Source: Acarospora socialis
Lineage: Eukaryota > Ascomycota > Lecanoromycetes > Acarosporales > Acarosporaceae
Direction: 5' to 3'
DNA length: 64,000 nt
Assembly: GCA_025617375.2 (NCBI GenBank)
Contig: JAMYGW020000004.1
Span: forward strand, 1,240,001 to 1,304,000
Part shown: positions 56,805-64,000 of the stretch, in pieces
Layout: each line of letters opens with the position of its first letter
Position numbering within the stretch: position 1 is the first letter of the stretch
Translations under genes and position numbers: made by a program
The notes under the pieces: model-generated
What the model was told of the DNA's origin: nothing
The model's database searches: none
Seen by the model: the letters and a program-made list of their open reading frames with translations, nothing else

Positions 56805-58970
56805 ATGAGCGGTACTGCTGGCCCTACCATTGTTCAAGCCCAGAGAGACCGCCCGTGCGATGCCTGCCGAAAGCGGAAGGCTCGCTGTTTGATGAGTGAA
56901 CGACAGTCAAGCTGCGTAGCTTGTGGCTCTCACGGTCAGGAATGTACCTTTGTTAATGGTCCCCAGCCTCGGAAACGGAAGGTAGAAAGCGAAGGGCAAG
57001 AAGGCGACGTTACGAAGAAACGGTATTAAACGCCCTCTCCAGGCAACATCAGATGATTGATAGCTCATCAATGTAGAACATCGGAGCCGGGGTTGCGCCC
57101 ACTGCGCGAATTCAAAGCGACACCGAAAGCCGACATCAAGATCGAAGATAAATATGCTCTTCCCAACGATGCAGGCAATGGACAAAGGGAGCTACCGCGA
57201 CGAATTTCTCCGCTTAGCATGCAGCGACAAAGCAGATATATCGGCGACACGACGGAGTTGGAACCAATGTTCTTCGACCTTGTACCATTCGACGCTAATG
57301 GCGAAAGTACGACTTTGGCCGGAAGGTTGCGAAGAAAAGGCGATGGTCCTACCTTCATTGAGTTGCATGATGAAGCAAACGATGAGCTGGAAGCCAACAT
57401 GTCGGTTCTGGCCGAACTGGATGCCATCGTGAAGCCACACGGCCCGGCTCTTGTCGACCTCTACTTTAGCGTCATTCACCCTAGCTTTCCTGTGGTTGAT
57501 GAGCAAACTTTTCGTCAGGAATATGTTCATGGCTATAATGCATTTTCTCCGGAGCTGCTAGCTGGTGTCTATGTTGTGGCTTCACAGTGGTGGACGGAGG
57601 ATGCTCGATTGGTGGCATCTCAACGGCCTGACATCGAACTGTTGGAGGACATGGCGTTACGGCTTATCGGGGACGCCCTGCATCGGCCACGTCTATCCAC
57701 CGTCCAAGCCGGTCTCGTGATCGCGCAGCGACCGTTTGGCGAGTCGAGAGAATTGATGGCGCAGCTGGTGAACATTGGGTATGAGTTGGGCCTTCACCTC
57801 GACTGCTCCACGTGGACGATGCCAGCTTGGGAGATTTCTTTGAGAAGGAGGCTAGCTTGGGCATTGTACATGCAAGATAAATGGAGCTCCTTAATATATG
57901 GTCGACCATCGCAGATATCAAAGGTCAATTGGGCCGTGAGGCCGCTCAGTCGAAATGATTTCCCTACCAACGCGGGAGAGGTGGAGGGAGATGACGAGTC
58001 TGGTGAATTGGAGAAGGGCTGGACTTTATACATCGAGATGGTTGCCCTCACGGAGATTCTCTCCGAGGTGTTGGACACCTTCTACACACTGCAAGCAACG
58101 CGAGAATTCCAAGGTGCAGGCGGTAATGCAACCAGGGTGATTCTCGAAAGAGCGAAACCTGTACAGATAAAGCTCAAAGACTGGTTCTCTCGGCTATCAA
58201 GTCTGCTCAAGGTTGAAGGCAGCATCTCGGGAAAGCTCTCGTCAACCGGTCTGATCTTCTCAAAGATTCTTGGGAACTGTTGCTGACTGCCGGGATTAGG
58301 CTCCCTTCATCTCGCATACTTCGCTACAGAAATCACCTTGCACCGCTGCATCATCCGATCGCTAAGCACCAGCGGTGCTGATCCCTACCTCCATCATATC
58401 TGTCGCTCTGCGGCAAAGACTCGCCTGATATCTGCGATGGAGTTTGTGAACCGACTGAAGCCTAAGCAGCTCCAAGCGTTCTGGTATTTCGCCTCGAAGA
58501 TCAACTTTGCCTTGATCGGTACCTTTGGCAGCCTTTTGCGCGCTACCGCACCCGCGAGAGAAGAAGCCGAATTCTACAGATCCAGGCTACAGGAATATCG
58601 GTGGACGTTGAGCGTGGGCTGCAACAGTGCGCCTTTTCTAAGTTTCTCGGTCAGGTCACTGGACACTTCCTCCAGTTTTTTGGTAAATATGGCCGAGAAG
58701 CCATCGGTTTCAACAGCCAGTCATTCCAATACTACATCGGCTCAGAGCGTCTCACCTCCCCGCGATACCATCCTGACCGACATGTCATCGCCCCATGTCG
58801 GGCAAATCCCAGGTTACTTCGATTCCAGCTACAGAACCTTTTCGCAACAGCACATGCCGGGTGGCTTCTCGTCAACTGCCTCCGGTCTTGCTTCTCCGTC
58901 GACGTCGACGTCGACCTCTGATGGGTCCGTTAGCCAGGAAGCGTTTTCAGCGCCATTTTCGAGCTATTAA
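56805..58970 (+). CDS. Zn2Cys6 transcription factor, TamA/Dal81-like
   Basis: Fungal binuclear zinc cluster regulator, nuclear. Model: join(56805..57022, 57077..58248, 58300..58970), 686 aa, introns 54 and 51 bp. The zinc cluster is near residues 18-48: RPCDACRKRKARC, then SSCVACGSHGQEC (six Cys). A basic tail follows (QPRKRKVE). The middle homology region resembles Aspergillus TamA and yeast Dal81: VKPHGPALVDLYFSVIHPSF, LAGVYVVASQWW, LSTVQAGLVIAQ, GLHLDCSTWTMPAWEISLRR and RLAWALYMQDKWSSLIYGRP. The last ~130 residues are Ser/Thr-rich, fitting an activation domain. In yeast, Dal81 is needed for induction of allophanate, urea and GABA genes, and the neighbour here is an allophanate-hydrolase-type enzyme. 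Dal81 family membership is by recalled similarity, not a search. Confidence 0.83.
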
Positions 58971-59535
58971 GATATGAAGACTCACGGTCGTTTAGAGAAT
59001 AGAGTGTGTTGGATATTCATGGCTAATGATGATGTTTTTTCTCCTAGAATACGCCAGACTCTTTGTTGTTGGCATGATACAAACGTTAACGAACTCGGTA
59101 CTTCTGTTCTTATTGCAGCTGCCCGTTGGATGGACTTGTTTGGAGAAAGGAAGAGGGCTTCAGACGCTGCCATTGATATCATCAAAATTATCAGCTTACC
59201 ATTTTCCACTTGGCGATTCGCAAGCATAAGGTCGGTAGTATCTGCCGTTTGATACGGTGTTTTATGACAACCCATCATTATATCTACTTGACTATCTATA
59301 GCACTTTGCATACTCTGTTTGTTGCCCCTTGTAGATATTGCCTAAGTACGGAGTACTCTTGCACCGTACCAAAGGTAATCAGATGTTACGTCGCACGCAT
59401 TCTCCTCAGCCCTACCGTAACCGGCTCCCTCGGGCCCCTCGGCCCCTAAATAGACGTTTCTCCGCCAAGGTTGACGCTAGTGTTTTATGGTCGGACGATC
59501 CCAACCCCACCACTACCTTACCGACCTATCTAGAG
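58971..59535. other. Intergenic spacer, regulator / methyltransferase
   Basis: 565 bp containing one TACGGAGTA motif (59347-59355). No gene supported. Confidence 0.55.
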
Positions 59536-60465
59536 ATGCCCCGCAAACCTTTAACAGAGCAGACCGATCACTGGTCATCCAAGGTATTATTTTACCCTTC
59601 CGTCGCAGCTGTACATTCCACACGCTAAGCCCTTAGCACCCACCAGGCCTACACCACCTCCGCCGCCTTCGTCCCCCAACTCGCGACCAAAATCACCCGA
59701 TGGCTCGACCCCCAACCAACCGATACGATCCTCGACCTCGGCTGCGGCGACGGCGTGCTCACCGTGCAGATCGCGTCCAGCGCACACACGGTCCTCGGCC
59801 TCGACGCCTCGGCCTCGATGATCGCGACGGCGCAAGCTAAATACGAACGGCCCGACAACAACGACAACAGCACCCCGCACCAAAGCCGCTTCCGCGTCCT
59901 CGACTGCCGCCACCTCGACCACGACCCCTCCATCGTGAACGGCACCTTCGACAAGGTCTTCTCGAACGCGGCGCTGCACTGGATCCTGCACGACAGCGAC
60001 ACGCGCGCGTCGACGCTCCGGGCCGTCCACGCGGCGCTGAAGCCCAACGGCGCGTTCGTCTTCGAGATGGGCGGCGCGGGCAACGTCGCCGAGGTGCATG
60101 CGGCGCTGATCGCGGCGGTGGCGCGGCGGCCGGGCGTGGGGCTGCGGCGGGCGAGGGCGGCGTCGCCGTGGTGGTTTCCGTCGGATAAGGCGATGGCGGG
60201 GGTGTTGGAGGAGGCGGGGTTTGAGGTCGATTGGTTGGAGATGGAGTACAGGCCGACGAAGCTGACGGCGGAGGAGGGGGGTGGGTTGGAGGGGTGGGTG
60301 AGGTTGATGGGGGCAGCGTTTCTGGAGTGCGTGGAGGAGGGGGAGGGGAGGGAGGATGTGGTGAGGGAGGTGTGTGGGGTGTTGGAGAGTGTGGTGACGC
60401 ATGAGGAGGATGGGAGTGCGTGGTTGGGGTATGTGAGGTTGAGGGGGGTCGCCAGTAAGCGGTAG
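59536..60465 (+). CDS. SAM-dependent methyltransferase (class I, trans-aconitate-methyltransferase-like)
   Basis: Small soluble methyltransferase, substrate unknown. Model: join(59536..59583, 59647..60465), 288 aa; the 63-bp intron is phase 0. Exon 1 gives MPRKPLTEQTDHWSSK, then AYTTSAAFVPQLATKITRWL. SAM-binding motif I is ILDLGCGDGVLTVQIA, the acidic residue ending strand 2 is in VLGLDASASMIATAQ, motif II is RFRVLDCRHL, and motif IV is FDKVFSNAALHWILHD, followed by LKPNGAFVFEMGGAGN. The arrangement and the NAALHW motif fit the Tam/UbiE-type group. From about 59650 the coding strand is very GC-rich, clearly above its flanks. That gives long antisense frames and could reflect biased codon use or foreign origin; the sequence alone does not decide. 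Confidence 0.85.
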
Positions 60466-61045
60466 ATGGCTGGCCTTTGTCGGTTGTCGTTCACGAGTTC
60501 ATGATAGATTGAGATTCGGAATCCATGCACCAAGTACGAGTACTCGTTATTCTGCGCCCTATGCGCGCCAACATTGGGATTACCGTAAAAGTTGTTTGGT
60601 GATGGTCGTTCACTGTATACCTAGCATAGGTTCGAAGAGTCTTACGGAGTACCAGGGGCAGGACATTGCGGACTGATGGTTGCTTATGCTAAACTGTGTG
60701 GTATAATCCTCAATTTCTGGGGTTCTCCTACAGATTATTGTATCTGCGCATGAACGTTGATTTCATTTTAGACCCTGGAAATGGCGGGGTGCTTGTTCCG
60801 GTAACGGACGCTGTCAACTAACGACATGCAGTCGAGGAGGACCCCAATCATAAGTGAAGCCTTGACGGGACTCTGAAGACAAGATCGAGGCATGGTGTGG
60901 GATGGCTCTGTCTATGAATAGTTGCCTGGAGAAGGATGATCGTGCTGATTGTAGATAAGTACTTTGTATAGAAGTAATAATTCTGGTGTGTGTTATGGGA
61001 TTGCCCCACGCTGAACCTTTAAGTAGATCTATGTGTACGACTAAG

Positions 61046-61229
61046 TCCATGGCTGACAAGCAAATTTCTCCACCCTTACGGAGTAATCCATTGTACATAC
61101 TCTAAGATACTTGACCCAAAGACATTCGCCTCTCTTTACAGCACCTGGGAAGAGTTTGATCACAGTCCTGACACTGTCACGTGGAGCTGAAGCAAGATCT
61201 ATACCCTGACAGGCATCTTTAGACTTATA
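61046..61229 (+). repeat. Left copy of diverged direct duplication
   Basis: Shares scattered blocks in the same order with 62472-62633: CCATGGCTGACAAGCAAA, CTCTAAGAT, a GTCCTG-CACTGTCAC block, and a block from GATCTA to CTTATA containing ACCCTGAC. The left copy ends at the very TA (61228-61229) where the outer inverted-repeat element begins. Confidence 0.6.
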
Positions 61230-61389
61230 CAGTGCCTATGCGAAAATTCGTGCCGCAACCCAGAGGAGCGAGGGACACACCAAAAAAAATGAAGAGAGGT
61301 TCATCCACATAGCTCAACCACTCACACATATGATTTGAGACTGCAAATTCAGGATCTAATAGATCTGACTGAGTACAGTTGATTATGTA

Positions 61390-61972
61390 AGAGTGAGCGC
61401 TTGATACCTGCAATTCACTGAGCCAAAAGACCACTATAACTGCGCAATTATCGCTAAGAACCTACCTATTAAACTGTAGTACTCCGTACGAAGACAATTG
61501 AGAAGATTCTTCGCCACCGTCCAGCTTGACCTATTTACATAGGATCACAAGAAGAACAACATAATCTTGCAGCAAAGACTTTCAAATGTTGCAGAACGAG
61601 AAATAATCAAGCTGAAGTACCTCAGATGCAGCTGTTATACCTAGTCTCAGCTAGGTATGGGACTTTTGGGACTACTTTGTTGTCAGTCGTAAAGTCTTGG
61701 GACTGGCGAAGAATTTTGTCAGTCGCCATCATACCAGTGCGGCGCCTCCAACGCCCGTCACGCGCTGGGCACCGCTCAAGGCCTCACCTCTAACGCTGTA
61801 AGGGTACGCGTAATAGGCGAGGCCTAGAGCGGTGCCCCGCACATGACGGGCAGTGTGGCTGCCGCGCTGGTACTACAGTTATATAGGAACTTAGCGATAA
61901 CTGCGCCATATGAGCGCAGTTATAGTGGTCTTTACCTCAAGTGAATTGCTTGTGTTACTAAGCGCTCACTCT
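61390..61972. mobile_element. Second TA-flanked element, inserted in the outer one
   Basis: Terminal inverted repeats start AGAGTGAGCGCTT (61390) and end AAGCGCTCACTCT (61972), with TA on each outer side (61388-61389 and 61973-61974). The arms stay similar for about 90-100 bases with small gaps, including CAATTCACT, AAAGACCACTATAACTGCGC, TTATCGCTAAG and ACTGTAGTA. Without the element inside it, it is about 444 bp. Non-coding. Confidence 0.8.
61734..61870. mobile_element. Innermost GC-rich palindromic element (137 bp)
   Basis: A near-palindrome: 56-bp arms matching at 44 positions, separated by a ~25-bp centre. Ends are CCAGTGCGGC and GCCGCGCTGG, with TA on both sides (61732-61733 and 61871-61872). 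GC-rich in contrast with its AT-richer host element. It lies inside the right half of the 61390-61972 element, just outside that element's right arm. Confidence 0.82.
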
Positions 61973-62145
61973 TACAAACGCATACCCTTACAAATCATCA
62001 CATAGACAGCTATCAGAAACACTGTATATTGTATGAGTTTCATGAATATCAATGTCTGTGAATTTCAGTCACAAATTCTTGACTGTCAGACATTTTCAAA
62101 AAGTATATTATAGTATGTATCTTAAAATCCCAAGAATTCATATTA

Positions 62146-62332
62146 GGGTGGCCGCACGGGTCAGTATTTTTGACTTGTTTGACCCGGGGCTAAACCATTT
62201 TGGGACAATAAATTACACACTTTGGTAATTAATGTTTAGGGCAACCAGAAAATGGTAAATTACATGTAATTTATGTAATTTATTTTTTATTACAGGAGGT
62301 GCACGGATTAATACTGACCCGTGCGGCCACCC
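62146..62332. mobile_element. 187-bp TA-flanked MITE with perfect 23-bp ends
   Basis: Terminal inverted repeats of 23 bp match perfectly (62146-62168 and 62310-62332; start GGGTGGCCGCACGGGTCAG), with TA on each side (62144-62145 and 62333-62334). The centre is AT-rich (repeated GTAATTTA-like words). Its right end is 5 bp from the outer element's right inverted repeat, so it landed inside that older element. Perfect ends suggest it is among the youngest insertions here. Confidence 0.87.
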
Positions 62333-62471
62333 TAGCCGTGTGTCCCTCGCTCCTCTGGGTTGCGGCACGAATTTTCGCATAGCACTACTGTAGACCTTGT
62401 ATCCTGAGATTGCCCCTATAATAAAATTATTGAGTATATCTCCACTTTGATAGGAACATACAATGATCAGT

Positions 62472-62633
62472 TCCATGGCTGACAAGCAAACCTCTCCAGC
62501 CTATCTCTAAGATGAAAAGAGGGTTACGACGGTCCTGTCACTGTCACATCAACTGTGTACCACAGTACGTATGAGGTAAGCGAGATCTCTCAAAGGCGAT
62601 CTAGACCCTGACGACGGTCTTTAAGCTTATAAG
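62472..62633 (+). repeat. Right copy of diverged direct duplication
   Basis: Counterpart of 61046-61229 on the other side of the nest, same orientation. The best block (62472-62500) matches the left copy at 26 of 29 positions. Confidence 0.6.
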
Positions 62634-62855
62634 CTAGCGCGTTTTGAACTCCACCTCCGTAACATTCCTTTCATGTACAACGCCACATTCTCGATGATAT
62701 ATTCACTTGACTATTTGCCATGGACGATGAGTGATGTCTTACGGCGGATATCCAATGAGTCCTAAATAACCACTGAGTACCACTAAAGATTCGCCAGTCG
62801 CATTACTGGAGCAGGTGGGAGGGCCGAGAATATTGACGGTACCTCTCGACGGATT

Positions 62856-64000
62856 ATGAACTCTACAAATGGGGACGACGGCTCCGGGCATACCCCAGTG
62901 GGACATGATCGCGTGAAAGATTTTAACAGCTTGAAACAGTCTCTATCTAGGACTCCGAATGGATCTCATGACCATTTACCTCCTCAAGCTGAAGACAATT
63001 CTGCGCTCACCGATGAAGTTCGACGATCGCCCAAGTCAAACAAAAGCAGTCCTCCTCTCTTCGTTGACATACCTAAATTAGCCAGTCCAGCGAATATAGC
63101 CTTCGCTGCTCTTCAGTACCTGCCCACGCCACTCTTGGTTCTCTCGTCCTCTTCGAAGTGTATAGTTCTGGCGAACGAAGCGATGGGAAGGCTACTAGGT
63201 CTCACACAATCAGGGGCGCTCCAGAAGGTGCATGGGGATGGAGAAGTGCAGGAACTGTCTGTGAGCGATGTGCTTCGGGGGCAAACGTTGTCTCAGATTG
63301 GTGTGGACATGCTCCAGGATGGGGAGCCAGTCTGGGCTGATTGGGAGGTATGAAAACCGGGAATTTGTTGACCAATCTTCAAGGCTAAAGATTTTAGAAA
63401 TGTCTTGATCGCCTAGCAGATGAAATGGACAAGGTTGCCGCCGAAGATGAAGCAGAGGGCGAAGGTTCGGCGGCAACTCAAAACAGCACAGTGTCAGCAC
63501 CGGCAACTGCGCGGAAGCAACATACAGATGGTCTACAACCTGGAGGGAATGAGAGGAAAGCATCAAACATGGCCAGGAAGTCCCCAGGGGTACATGATGC
63601 AGTTGTCAATGTTATCCTTTCAGCACAACCCATACAATCCGACACGGTTTCTTCGGATGTCAAGCAAAGACCTATGTCGTTGGAGAATCAAGTGCAGGCG
63701 AACATGATCATTTCCATATGGAACTTGGATAAACAGAAGTACTTCACGTTGACCTTCACGAGCACAGCCCCAGCCGGTCCTCCCTCAACCACTGAACAGT
63801 CACGGACCGTATCCAGAGCACCCAATCGGTTATCCTTGTCACCTAGATCCGGTACAAGCCAACCGTCATCGAATGGTTCAGGAACTAACTCTACCTCCAG
63901 CGCCCGCTCCCCGTCAGTGAGACTTACCTCTCCAACAAGCATCCCCCTTTCACTAGCACCCTTCCCTCTGGCCGGTCCTCCATCATATTCAAATCTGGCT
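62856..64000 (+). CDS. PAS-type sensor protein, probable hybrid histidine kinase (5' part)
   Basis: Only the N-terminal ~365 residues are in the window. Exons: 62856..63347 and 63398 to the right edge, with a 50-bp phase-0 intron (GTATGA / TTTTAG), still open at 64000. After a polar N-terminus comes a PAS-like fold: ANIAFAALQYLPTPLLVLSS, CIVLANEAMGRLLGL, then SDVLRGQTLSQIGVDMLQDG and WADWE, joined to KCLDRLADEMDKVAAEDE. A second part (ENQVQANMIISIWNLDKQKY, FTLTFTSTAP) reads like the start of another PAS module interrupted by Ser/Pro-rich sequence. This plan fits fungal multi-PAS hybrid histidine kinases, but the kinase and receiver domains are not in view, so that part is inference. The ATG at 62856 is the first in frame. 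Confidence 0.65.

Larger units (their letters stand above)
61230..62390. mobile_element. Outer TA-flanked inverted-repeat element (host of the nest)
   Basis: Ends at 61230-61280 and 62338-62390 are inverted copies. Both start CAGT, and from CTATGCG inward 45 bases match perfectly (61236-61280), including ATTCGTGCCGCAACCCAG. TA lies directly outside each end (61228-61229 and 62391-62392), as expected for the Tc1/mariner superfamily. After taking out the two elements that have entered it, with one TA each, about 387 bp remain, MITE size. No transposase frame is visible. Confidence 0.85.
60466..62855. other. Gene-free block with nested inverted-repeat elements
   Basis: About 2.4 kb without a gene. 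It contains four TA-flanked inverted-repeat elements, three of them stacked one within the next (listed separately). A diverged direct duplication flanks them (61046-61229 and 62472-62633), and TACGGAGTA-type motifs occur at 60643, 61077 and 61480. AT content rises at 62040-62300. Confidence 0.75.

Noticed and set aside
59587-60533. 271- and 294-codon minus-strand frames over the methyltransferase
   Set aside because: Arg/His/Pro-rich or Ser/Pro-rich shadows of a GC-rich gene whose plus-strand frame has clear SAM motifs.

Overview
The window looks like a gene-rich chromosomal segment of a filamentous ascomycete (Pezizomycotina; a Dothideomycete would fit, but the sequence alone does not prove it). 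Most genes carry short introns of about 48-76 bp with GTRNGY-type donors, CTRAY branch points and YAG acceptors. Untranslated spacers are mostly 0.3-2.5 kb. The gene set includes a class IV chitin synthase, a Skt5/Chs4-type activator, fungal myosin-I, Pfa4, a Zn2Cys6 regulator, a tyrosinase and DUF3176. I see no rRNA, tRNA, CRISPR or retroelement. Exon limits were worked out by hand from splice consensus, reading phase and remembered family sequence.

Layout. 1-15.1 kb: the 5' part of a class IV chitin synthase (-), a DUF3176 membrane protein (+), a Sel1-repeat Skt5/Chs4-like chitin synthase activator (+) and class I myosin (+). This is a run of cell-wall and polar-growth genes, broken by a 2.5-kb spacer that holds a TA-flanked MITE (5879-6172). 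15.4-27.3 kb: an unnamed fungal protein (-), an OPA3-like protein (-), a polo-like kinase (+), a MutL-family protein (-) and the DHHC palmitoyltransferase Pfa4 (+). 29.5-39.6 kb: a DapA-family aldolase, a D-2-hydroxyacid dehydrogenase, a DUF202 membrane protein, a CDF zinc transporter and a Cdc1/Ted1-like metallophosphoesterase, all on +. A fold-back repeat with a 12-bp minisatellite lies at 39975-40328.

42.3-52 kb: a secreted tyrosinase (+), an unnamed LRR-like protein (-) and an MFS sugar transporter (+), with long spacers. 53.7-60.5 kb: an allophanate-hydrolase-type amidase (-), divergent from a TamA/Dal81-like Zn2Cys6 regulator (+), then a SAM methyltransferase (+). In yeast, Dal81 controls allophanate and urea breakdown, so this pair may be a small nitrogen-use module (inference).

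60.5-62.9 kb: a gene-free block holding the most striking structure, a nest of four different TA-flanked inverted-repeat elements. One element (61230-62390) has been entered by a second (61390-61972), which holds a third (61734-61870); a fourth (62146-62332) sits just inside the right end of the first. A diverged direct duplication flanks the nest. 62.9-64 kb: the 5' part of a PAS-type sensor protein, probably a hybrid histidine kinase, which runs off the right edge.
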